In this document: in pieces, positions 12,901-24,900 of the stretch
How positions within the stretch are numbered: the stretch's first letter is position 1
Layout: each line of letters opens with the position of its first letter
Origin: Takifugu bimaculatus
Taxonomy: Eukaryota; Chordata; Actinopteri; Tetraodontiformes; Tetraodontidae
NCBI GenBank assembly: GCA_004026145.2
Contig: CP034979.1
Location: 12,813,485 to 12,877,484 of the forward strand
Length of the DNA: 64,000 nt
Direction of reading: 5' to 3'
Position numbers and translations under genes: made by a program
The notes under the pieces: model-generated
The model's input: the letters and a program-made list of their open reading frames with translations, nothing else
What the model was told of the DNA's origin: nothing
Database searches by the model: none

Positions 12901-15900
12901 GGCTTCCTTGATTGAGGGCCGTGGCCCCCGGTCCGAGTCCACGCTGGGACCCGTGTGTGTCCCTCTAGCGTGGCAGGTATTCCCGAGCCGGCTGTTTGTA
13001 CAGCTAATGGCTTCCTAATGCTCTTCATCCACATCGCCTGAGGAAATCTGGGCGCAGAAGGATGTCAGAAGAGAGGGCTGTGTGCACTAACCCCCTTCCA
13101 TCGCGCTCCCCTCCCTGGAGCAGGCCCTGCACGGCCCGGCTCTTCCCACAGCTCCAGCTTTGGTTGCTTTCTTAGTTGTCTGATTTGGCTATAAATCAAG
13201 CGCAGGGACGATCGGGTTTGTTCATTCTGTGCTGCGGCTTTGTTATTTTTCCCAAGGTTTTGACATCATCAGGTTACTTGTAAGCGCTTGTGTGGCCACT
13301 GGTGGAACAAAAGATTGAATTGCTTTAGTCTTTAAAGGTGTGGCTGCATTTCTCGATCTGGGTTTGGCGCTTTAGCAGAGCAAAACTCTCCTAACGAGCA
13401 ATTCTTCTGTGACTTGCTTCTTTTTCTGGTCAACAGCCACTGATTTTTAGTGGGATGAAGAAGGCTCAGTGTTGCGCTGTGGAATTAATAAGTTACTCTG
13501 GGAGAAATCACAGTGAAACAGACACAATGTTAAAAATGGCCAGAACAAGCAGCCTGTTAACTGTTCAAATCTGTCAGTGTTGCATGATGTAATGTCGCAT
13601 TCCCCACTAATTTATCTGTGTAATAACTCTAAATGATTTGCTATCCTGCTTTGGACAGGAGGTTCTGCCATTTAGGGAGAGAATTAGCACAATTTTAAGA
13701 ATAGCCTCTGAATCACAGACTGGCATTTACTTAACTGCCGCGTTAATTGCTGCAGTACGTTTCTCCAAGCTAATCAGGACGCCGTTCCCCCAGAGGGCCG
13801 CTGTGTTTCCTGTCGCTCGGCTCTATTACAGCAGCTGTAGTGGAACCTCATCACTTTTAAGAGGTGGATTTATCAGCCAGGCTAGATGGTAATCTTAATT
13901 ATGGGACTCGGGAAATAAAAAGGTCAGTGTTATCAGCGTAATTATGGGCCTGGCTATTTCAGTGGTCAGTAAGTTCCGTCCCTTTCTCAGCCTCGGGGCA
14001 CACGCCTTGCTCCTTCAGACTCATGGGAACCAGGATGAGCTGCTCCGAAACATGTGAGAGGAGCGCCAAACCTTCTGCCACTGCCAAACCACAGGCACAG
14101 TGTCAATGGGAGTGTCTGGCCGCATGCTAATGTTAGCCGTGCTCCAGGTCCCAGGGCCGTTGTCGTTCGGTATTTCTTTTGTTTGCTCAATAGCCAGATA
14201 TGTGTCCTCTGTTTCTCCTATTCTTTGAACCCTGTTACATAAACATGTGAGTATTTAAGATTCATTTGTGGTCCTCTAAAACCCAGCCCAGTTGAAAGTG
14301 GGAGAAAAGTGCCTCTTTTGTTTTCACAGCGCTGCTCCGTGATGAAAGTTGTTCGTTGGGATCCGATTATTGCTGCGTTTCCAGTGAAGGAATTTGGATT
14401 AATCATCAGATTAAGTTATCAGCGTTCTCAGATCGATCCTCAGATTGTTTTCACTGTTTTTCTCCAATGATTTAGCTTGAATCTTCTGCACATGTTGTTG
14501 TGAAGTGTGTCCCTGGGCCGATGATCATGTTGTGCGTGGCTCTCTGTGTGTCTTACAGTTGTTTGTATGGCTGGCAGGGCCAGTACTGTGACAAGTGCAT
14601 CCCCCACCCTGGCTGCGTGCACGGCACCTGTGTGGAGCCCTGGCAGTGCCTGTGCGACACCAACTGGGGCGGCCACCTCTGCGATAAAGGTTAATCCCCT
14701 TCTCTGATTTCACTTGCAGTTGCTGTAGGAGCCGCCCGTGTTGTGTGCAAACAAACTAAAGCTGTGTGAAACTTTCCCAGATCTGAACTACTGTGGCACG
14801 CACCAGCCATGTCTAAATGGAGGGACGTGCATCAACACAGGACCTGACAAGTACCAGTGTACCTGTGCTGAGGGCTACTCAGGCGCCAACTGTGAGAGAG
14901 GTGAGTGCCAGAGATCCTCAGCCCGATAACGAACCGTCCTCCCTTTAATCTATTGATCAAAAAGCTAAATTGGGAAATAAGCTGTGGACTTTTGTTCCCT
15001 GCAGCTTTTCCTTCTTTAATGTTGTCCAAGATCATTTAAAGTTCATTTAATTTAACTCTTATTTCCATGGATTTAATACGCGCTGGTTCTGGATGGAAAC
15101 ATGAAAAATCCACTTTCTCCCAACTACCAGTGAGGTTGTGTGATTGAGATCTGTGGGTCCGTGGCCTCGCCGGCGCTGTCCTGCAGTTACGGTGCCGATG
15201 AACGCGTCCGGTTCCACACTGGACGGAACCGGACGTCTCGTCCCGTCCTGTCCCGTCTCCTTCCGCTTTTCCGAGGCCTCTGTACCTGCTCTCTTGGCAG
15301 TATTCCGAAGCGCTCCTTTGTTCTCGGTCTTCCTCGGGTCCTCTTTCCGGTGGGGAGGGGGTCCATCTGAAACGGGGTTAGACACATGCAGGTGCATCGG
15401 CAGCCATCTTGTATCCATGACGACGGTGATGTTGGCGCCAAGATCACCTGCAAACAGCTGAGAGGAAATCCTGTGGTCCCCAAACTGGACTCCCTCTGTC
15501 TGTCCCTGTGCCTACAACTGTTATCCATAAAATTATGAACAGAACCGGTGGCATTGCCAAGTCCAACAGCACCAGAGGGGTCAGCCCTGGTGCCTCGGGG
15601 TGAGGTTTGGGGGGAGGTGGCAGAGGCTTCCACCTGGCTGCAGGTCGCCTTCCGCTTCACAAATCCTTGATGAACCAAAATGATTTCATTTGTTGTCTCG
15701 TGGGTTAAAACGTCTTGGACTTGCTGAGTTTACAGAAAAAGGGTCAAAGGTGGCTTGAGTGTGAAGAAGGTGGGAACACGGCAGTAATCTGCTTCCCCTC
15801 CACCCCCCCCCCCCCACGCCGTGGCGTCCCTTTTCTCCTCGGGCTCTCGGACAGATGGTGGACGTGAGGCCTCAGCTGCTGCAAACACCGTGGAGATGCT

Positions 15901-18900
15901 GTTTTTCCTCATTAAATCTGAGCCTCGCAGCGTGTTGACAGCTTAACTGCAGACATGTCAGAGAACTCGTGCCCTTAGTAACAGGAAGTCCCTCAGACCC
16001 GGGGAGACGTAGGTGATTGGTGTGCGGAGGACAGGCGTCCACCCCACTGTCCCGCTGTCCCACTGTCCCTCTGTCCTCCCTCTGCATACCACAGATCACC
16101 TGCAGCCACCCAGTTATCACAAGAGTGGCTCATTAATTCTTGGTGCTTCACTCATCCCTGATTGCTCCATGAAGGAGGGGTGGACGCCTTCCCCTTCCTG
16201 CCCCCCCCCCGCCCTCCCGCCAGCCTCTCCTCTTGTGCTGCCCCTTGGCAGAAGAATGGCGGGGCGTCAGAGGGAAGTCACGCTGCAGCGGTCGGGTCAA
16301 CTTAGCATGAAAGATGATTTCCTGGCGGTGTGGTCTGCTGGCTGGATAATGAGCGAGATGGAGGGGGATTTTGAGCGGGAGGTTTTTCCCAGGAGGAGGA
16401 GGGGTGTGAGCTGATGGGCGCGAGGGCCCCCCTGTGTACACCCATCAGTTGTGTAGTGTCACAGCGTCCTAATAAATGATTAACAGTATATGTTCTTGTT
16501 GGGATTGAAGTCTCCGTCCTTTCCTCCTCGCAGCGGAACACGCCTGCCTGTCCAGTCCCTGTTCTAATGGAGGCAGCTGTTCGGAAACCAGCCAAGGCTA
16601 CGAGTGTCAGTGTGCACCAGGCTGGAGCGGCCCCTCCTGCACCATCAGTACGAACACCCTCCAGCTGCAGGTATTAAGCACCCAAAGTCCTTTAGGAATA
16701 ACCGCATTCCTTCTGCCCAGATATTGACGACTGCGCTCCGAACCCCTGCAACCACGGAGGCACCTGCCAGGACCTGGTCAACGGGTACAAGTGTCACTGT
16801 CCTTCCCAGTGGATGGGGAAGACCTGCCTGATAGGTCAGACTCTCTCTCCAGCACGTTGCGCCTGTCAGCCGCACTCGCAGACGCCACAAAACTTCTCTC
16901 CCTCTCTTCCAGACGCCAACGAATGCGACAGCAAGCCTTGTGTCAACGCCAATTCCTGCCGTAACCTGATTGGAGGATACTTCTGCGAGTGTGTGCCTGG
17001 TTGGACTGGTCAGAACTGTGACATCGGTCAGTGGGAAACCGTCAGCTGCTGGAGCTCCTCCCCTCCTTTTAAGGCCTCCTCCTCTGTTAATTGAGTTTGG
17101 GGTCTGACATAAAGGCCTGAATCAAAGATTTGGATGAGTGCAGCATTTTCCTGCAGCGTAAATGAATCTGCAGTATCATTATTAGTCCTGTGTGTGGCCA
17201 CAGCTGTGGTGATTTAGAAGTGGCTCAATACAATCCCAGTACTAGTTTCGCTTGGCAGCGGAGGGGATTGCTCAATTCCCTTGTGCAGCACCAATTCTGC
17301 AGCCACGTTATCCAACTTTTGCAGAGCGCTCCGTGTTTTTGAAGGCCCCTAGCATGGGAACCATAAAGCACGGGCTTGTTTTTGAAGACACGCTGTTTAG
17401 TCAAGCGGTTCAGAATGAATCTTTACGCTTGTTTTTTCTCTTCTGTGTGCGTGCAGACATAAACGACTGCAAGGACCAGTGCCAGAACGGGGGAACGTGT
17501 AAGGTACGTGACGGTCCTGTCCGGTACCGCCGCTGGGTTTGTTGCGCCGTCTCCCAGTGAGACCTTTGCAGCAGTTGTGTATAAATAGCTGCTCCGACCC
17601 AAACCGACAGAATTGTTGCAGAATTCCTTTGCGAAACCAAATCTGAGGGGAGTGGGTTCAGGGGTTTCTCAGGGAGGGACACAAAGTGCCCCGACCGCAC
17701 TGGATTAAATTACAATAAACATAATTGTTTGGAGCGCACGCCAGGAAAATGTGTTGAAATAATTGCAGAGCTACGATAATGTTCTTTTAACCTTGCTCCC
17801 CCCCCCCCCCACCCTCTTAGCTCTTTGGGTGACGGTGAGCGTTGGGACCCCTCCCTCTCATGTCACAGGCGATGACGGCTCCTCTCTTTCAGGATCTGGT
17901 CAATGGCTACCGCTGCATCTGCCCACCCGGCTTCTCCGGGGAGCACTGTGAGAAGGACATCGACGAATGCTCCAGCTCGCCGTGCCTGAACGGCGGCCGC
18001 TGTCAGGACGAAGTCAACAGCTTCCAGTGCCTCTGTCTGGCCGGCTTCTCAGGAAATCTGTGCCAGGTGAGACGCGACACGGTCACAGGAGACCCGTGTG
18101 TCCGGGGCCCGGCCCCCCCTCTGCCGGGGCTGGTGTCTCGTTGGCTTCATTGTAGAACTTTCCTGCTCCACCCTTTTTAAATGACTGTTGTTCCACAGTC
18201 GTCCCATTTTTTTCAAAAGGGAGTGCTTTGTTGAAGCTGCTCCTGGCTACAGCGGTATACAGTACATTCCTCCATGCAGAATCCCAGACATGAGGACGCA
18301 GCCTTGCCCCCCCCCCCCCCCCCCTTTCACCGAGTGCGTGTGCTGTTTCCTGGCACAGCCGGCAGGGAGGGAGCTGCGGGGTTTTGCTCTATTTAACGCA
18401 GCAGACAGGAAGTCAAGCATCTCCTCTCCTCTTCTACCTGTCGTCTTCCTCAGCTGGACATCGACTATTGCTCCCCCAACCCCTGTCAGAACGGAGCGCC
18501 CTGCTTCAACCTGGCCACGGACTACTACTGCGCTTGCCCGGACGACTACGAGGGTAAAAACTGCTCTCACCTCAAAGACCACTGTCGCACCACCACATGC
18601 AAAGGTATGACCCCCCCCCCCCCCCCAGTAAAAACAGGCCTTAAACCTTTTTGTCTGTAGAAACTTTGTTGTAAATCGATCTGAGGGCCAGTGGCCATGT
18701 TTAATTTAGTACACTGAGGTTTCCTGGCCAGGGTGTACACATCACCCCCCCCCACACACACACACACACACACACGCACACACGCACACACGCACACACA
18801 CACACACACATCTACTCAGTAAAGCTTTTCCAGTGATTCTTCCCTCCTGAGTTCTTTGAAAATCTGGCAGAGGCATGATAGCACTGTGTGTGTTCTTAGT

Positions 18901-21900
18901 AATGACTTGGTGGGCTACCTTCTCTCTTCCCCCTCAATGAATATGCACTTTCTGTGTGTGTGTGTGTGTGTGTAATTGAGTGAGTGGACCAACCACGGAG
19001 TCAGATACCAGAGGGTGAGATTCTTTGTGCTCTTGCCCCCCCCAACCTGATCAGACAGGGAAGCGGATCACTCGGCTTTGCTTATGAAAGCAGCGCCGCT
19101 TCACGCCATGTATCTCTGTTTCTGATTGGTTAGAGAGGTTGTTCTTTTTTTGCACAAGCGTGAATAGAGTTTTTATCACCTTGTGGTTCTGAATTATTTT
19201 TCTGGATGAAGTCAAACCCGGGTCAGTAAACCTGCTACGAAGGCACGCCTGTTCCAACGCGCCCCGCTGACTCTCCGCCGCTTGTCTTTGCAGTGATTGA
19301 CAGCTGCACCGTTGCCGTGGCGTCCAACAGCACTCCGGGAGGCGAGCGCTACATTTCATCCAACGTGTGTGGACCTCACGGCCGCTGCCGGAGCCAGGCG
19401 GGGGGGCAGTTCACCTGCGAGTGCCAGGAGGGCTTCAGAGGAACCTACTGTCACGAGAGTAAGCCCCCGTTCGCCGCGCACCGCTAACGGCGGCGCGTCC
19501 CCGCCCACGTCACACGCTCCCTCCTCCCTTTCAGACATCAACGACTGCGAGAGCAACCCGTGCCACAACGGCGGCACCTGCATCGACAAGGTCAGCGTGT
19601 ACCAGTGCATCTGCGCGGACGGCTGGGAGGGCGACCACTGCCAGATGAGTGAGTAACAACGCCGCCGCTAACGACGCCGCCGCGGCTGGTCCGTGTTCCC
19701 TAAACGGGTCGGTAACAAATCCCGCTCTCAACGTCTTTGGCAGACATCGACGACTGCAGCACCAACCCCTGCCACAACGGAGGGACATGTCGAGACCTGG
19801 TGACGGATTTCTTCTGCGAGTGCAAGAATGGCTGGAAGGGGAAGACGTGCCACTCCCGTAAGCGCCTCTCGTTTCTCCACACCCACCAGTGTCTGTGCAG
19901 GCTCATGTATGGTGCTGATGGCTGTGCGGCCTTCTGCACCCTACCGGGGCTCCTACCGGGGCTCCTACCGGGGCTCCTACCTGGGCTCCTACCTGGGCTC
20001 CTACCGGGGCTCCTACCTGGGCTCCTACCTGGGCTCCTACCGGGGCTCCTACCGGGGCTCCTACCGGGGCTCCTACCTGGGCTCCTACCTGGGCTCCTAC
20101 CGGGGCTCCTACCGGGGCTCCTACCGGGGCTCCTACCTGGGCTCCTACCGGGGCTCCTACCTGGGCCCCGCCTAACCTGTCCGCTGCTCTTCCAGGGGAA
20201 AGCCAGTGCGATGAGGCCACGTGCAACAACGGAGGCACCTGCTACGACGAGGGCGACACATTCCAGTGCAAGTGCTCCCCGGGGTGGGAGGGGGCGACCT
20301 GTAACATCGGTGAGTCACCGGCGCTGCGGTCGCGCTTAATGTTTTACACCGACACACCTGGAGCGTTTGTGGGCGGAGCCTCCGGGAATGATTAGATGTC
20401 TGCGCCACAAAGTGTTTTCATCCCCTCGTGCTGTCAGCGCTCTGCCTCGCCCTCCCTCCCTCCTCCTCCACCTCCCCCTTCTCCACCTCCCTCCTTCCTT
20501 CCCCACCTCCCTCCTTACCCCCCTCCCTCCCTCCTTCCTTCCCCACCTCCCTCCTTCCTTCCACCTCCCCCTTCTCCACCTCCCTCCTTACCCCCCTCCC
20601 TCCCTCCTCCCTTCCCCACCTCCCTCCCCACCTCCCTCCTTCCTTCCCCACCTTCCTCCCCTCCTTACCTCCCTCCCTCCTCCCCCCCCCCCTCCCGGGA
20701 GTGCTGACAGATGTCTGCCTAAAGTCCCTGATTGCACTGACTCCTCTGAGTGCAGGAATGTAGATTCCACGGGACAAAGATGAAAACCTGCTAAAACAAA
20801 TCAAAGCCACATCAGCTGAAGCCTCCTGTGACTCTTTAATGTCTGCGACAGCTGATTTAATCAATAAGCTTCTGTAGCTGTTGTCCCAAAAAATACTGAC
20901 CCCCCCCCCCCCAATCTCTTACCTTTCTCAGCCAAAAACTCCAGTTGTCTTCCAAACCCGTGTGAGAACGGGGGGACCTGTGTGGTGGCGGGGGAGTCGT
21001 TCACCTGCGTCTGTAAAGAAGGCTGGGAAGGCCCCACCTGCACCCAGAGTAAGTGCTCCCTACAGGTAGTGTAGTAAAAAACATACCTGTGTACAATAAA
21101 AATGTCATTTTGAAACCTGGGTCAAAGGTCAGCGGACTGGGGTTTTACTCTGTGATTAAATGCTGCAGATCTGTTTTAACAAAAGCTGATAATAACTTGG
21201 TTGATAGAACTAGTATGGTACAAAGTTAAGCTGCCTCGCTGCTCACCTGGGCCTGGGCGGCTCAGCCAAAGGACGTTTATGACCTTTACATGAGGACAAA
21301 TGTCCAGCTACCTCGTCTAAAGGTGACGTCCTGCGTCTGATTCCAGCAAAGTTTCCCCGGCAATCTTAAATCTATTTTTTCCGCTGGCTGTTGTCGGCCA
21401 TGAGCCGAGGAGGAGGAGGCAGAAGTGGGCTCAGGAAAGTGGACACAGATGTTTCTCCCCTCTCTCTTGTCCAACACACCCGTCTCCCCTCATCGTTGCA
21501 TTCCTGGCCAAGCACTGACATCTCAGCATGTTCCGCAGCTCTCCCCCATATTCTTTTCCCCTTTATACGTCCGGCAAAAACAGAAATTCCCCAACATTTT
21601 CAGGAACGGATCAGGGATTAAATCTGAGGGACAAGGTGAGGGTGGTTGGAACTGGGGGGGGGCAGCTCAGCTGTTTGCTGCTGCTGCTGCAGCCACAACA
21701 GCCTGTAAGTTCATGCGACTGCTTTCATTCTAACAAAAACTTCTCAAAGTTCCTCTTTTTTAAAGTAAACAGGGGTTAATTTTAAAACACATTTACAGTA
21801 TTTTCTACACACAGCAAATGAACCATAATTTGAGTCCGTAGTTTTCAGTATTTGAGAATGTTTTGACAGGAAATACTGTTAAAACAAGTCAAAAATGCCC

Positions 21901-24900
21901 ATTTTGGGCTGAAATGTCCCTCATAACACAGGTTTGCTGTCAGTGAGGAGCCTCCATAATTAGGTGGAGTCCAGCTTCAACCGTCCAACACGCCTCTGAC
22001 AACACAAGCTGAGACGTGCTTCTTAGCTGTCACGTGCACGAAACATCCAGACACCAACATGCTTTTCTCCTTCCCTGCTTTTGTTTATTTCTCCTCTCTT
22101 TTTTCCCAGACACCAACGACTGCAGTCCCCACCCTTGGTAAGTGGAAGCCAAACATTTCCTGTAGATTTGCACAGATGGAAACAAGCGCTGGAGTTTCTC
22201 ACCTGCGGGCGCGCTCCCGCTCTCACGGCGTGTCTGCCGGGACGCGGGCGTGCGCCCATCCCTGTCATTCCTGGGATGCAGTCAGTGAACTCTCTCGTGA
22301 GATCGTTGGTGCGACTCTTATTTAACCACATTCCGCTGGAGCGTGCTCAAAACCGCTTAGCACCTTATTTTAGAGAGCAATAAGAATGACATTTGTGTTT
22401 TGACTTGTGAGGAAACTCCAGCCGTGCTGGCATGATCTGTGCATGTATAAAACATGCACATCATAAATGATGGATTCCCCCCCCCCACAGCTATAACAGT
22501 GGAACCTGTGTGGATGGGGAGAACTGGTACCGCTGCGAGTGCGCCCCAGGCTTTGCAGGTCCAGACTGTCGGATCAGTGAGTATTAACCTCGCCTCCACC
22601 TCGTCCCTGATCCGCGTTTAAATCTTAAATCGGAGTTGGTCCCGCGCTGTGGCGGTCTCTCCAAATGGAAGGTCTCGCCAGCCAATTATCTCTGCGTTGG
22701 GCTGCGGGCCAGGCCGAGCCATTTCGGTGTCACTCCAGCAGGCCTCGCTAATGTCCCCAAGGGAGAACCAGCTTAGCTGGCCAACAGCTAATCAGCCGTG
22801 CTCTCTGACACTGATTACAGATTGTTTTCCCTCTTAACGGCTTTCAGATGGCCACATTCTTTCCCATTGCAAAGCCTTTGTTCTGCTAAGTCCTGCCTGT
22901 AGCTCCTGCATACCTGCTAATGATGCTGTTTTTAATAAAACTGCATGAGGAGAAACCTCCTGGGCTGACTTCAAGCATGTTCGCTCGTGTGTTTATTAAC
23001 TGCTGTCTGTGTGTACGTACGATTTAAATGACACGTGACCTTTGTAGGAATGAGATTTCTATGCTCGCTGCTTAACTCGATATTTGGCTGTGCTCGTCCT
23101 TCCAAAAGGGAGCTCTTTTTTTACCTCTCGCTCTCCCCCCTGCTGTGACAGATATTAACGAGTGTCAGTCTTCTCCATGTGCCTTCGGTTCAACCTGTGT
23201 GGATGAGATTAATGGCTACCGCTGCCTGTGTCCGCCAGACAGGACCGGCCCCCACTGTCATGAAGGTAGGAGTCCTAAATGATTATAGTCCACATATGAT
23301 CAAATGGAAGCATATTTCTGAGATGAGGGGTGCATTTCTACCGCAGTGATGAGAAAACCTTGCTCTGTTAACGGACACGTCACCCTCGATGGAGTGAAAT
23401 GGGATGAAGACTGCAACACTTGCCACTGTTCTAATGGGAAAGTTGTGTGCACAGAGGTATGTAAACGTTCTCAGTCAAGTATTTATGCTGCTTTTACAGC
23501 TGGAAAGCCTGACGTCACCTGTTGCTAATGTTAGAAGTCAGTAAATAGTTATTTTGCTGGTGTGGGAGAGCTGTCGGGTCGGGCCTGTGGAGCCACAACA
23601 CACAGGGTGGGGCTGGTGTAGGAGCGTGGGATGGTTTTGTTTAAACACATAACAGCACCATCAGAAGCTCCCACACTCACCGTGGGGGTGAGGCCGCGGT
23701 GGCGTCACCGTCCTGCGGCTCCACTCAGGGCAACGCCTCGCCAGGTAAAGGGAGCGCGTTGGTACAGGAAGCGCGTTAACTGGGTCAAGTGCCCGACAGA
23801 CCCAACGAAGACGCGGTCCCAGGGAGCTTCCAAACATTTGAAGTATTATGGGTTTAATTCTTATTAGTTTCTGCTTCAGTGTGCAAAATGATAGGATAAG
23901 TTGTACTGTGGACGCCAGTCCGACCTAAAATCACCAGAATGTCGCCTGCATCTCACCGTCCTGTTTCCTCTCCAGATGTGGTGTGGGCCTACGTCATGTC
24001 ACGCAGGTGTCAAAGGTCGGGACGGGTGTCCTTCTGGACAGTCCTGCGTCCCCCTCCTGGAGAGCCACTGCTTTGTGAAGCCATGTTCGGGCTTTGGCCA
24101 ATGCTCGAATTTCGCCCCGCCTCCCAGCAAATGCCGCCCCGGCTCCTGTTACCAGGACAACAGCTGCGCCAACATCACCTTCACCTTTAACAAGGAGACC
24201 ATGCCTCAAGTGAGTGGATCAGCGGGTTTTGTGGTCATGTCCCCGCCCCTCCAGCATGGTCCGAGCTAGACGGTATCGGCTCTGGTGTTTACGGACCGGA
24301 ACCAAACTTTGGTTCCTTCCACGACGCCATCCCCGCTTCCCCTCGGCGGGATCAGTTTCAGGATCAGATGGATTAGTGGGGAACGGGACCGCTGGCAACG
24401 CTGTCACCACATGACATCAACACTCGCCAGCTCCCTAACGAGCGTGACGGCAGCGAGTGACAATCAGCGTGTGGTCGCTCATCCGAGTTGGGAGGCGCCC
24501 GTCCCAAGCGTGCCGCCCGTCCCGAGCGTGCCGCCCGTCCTGCCAAAGCGCCCGTTATTTCCTTCCCTCCACGGCTGTTTAATGCTCATTTCCTCTGATG
24601 CGTCCAGGGCTCCACCGTTGAAGACGTGTGCAAGCAGCTGAGGCGTCTGTACGTAGTGAAGAATTTCTCCTTGGAGCATTCCGTGTCCATAACCTGCGAC
24701 CCCTCGTTCTCCGCCAGCAATGAAATCCACGTCTGCATCGTACGTATCTTCTGATCTTCTGCAGCACATGTTCTTGGCAGACGTTACGTTGGTTTCTCCT
24801 CCTTTGTAGTCTACTGAGGACCACCAGTTGGACAGGAGCCCCATCAAAGAGCTCACAGACAGGATAATTGACCTGGTTAGCAAGCGCAACGTGAACAACA

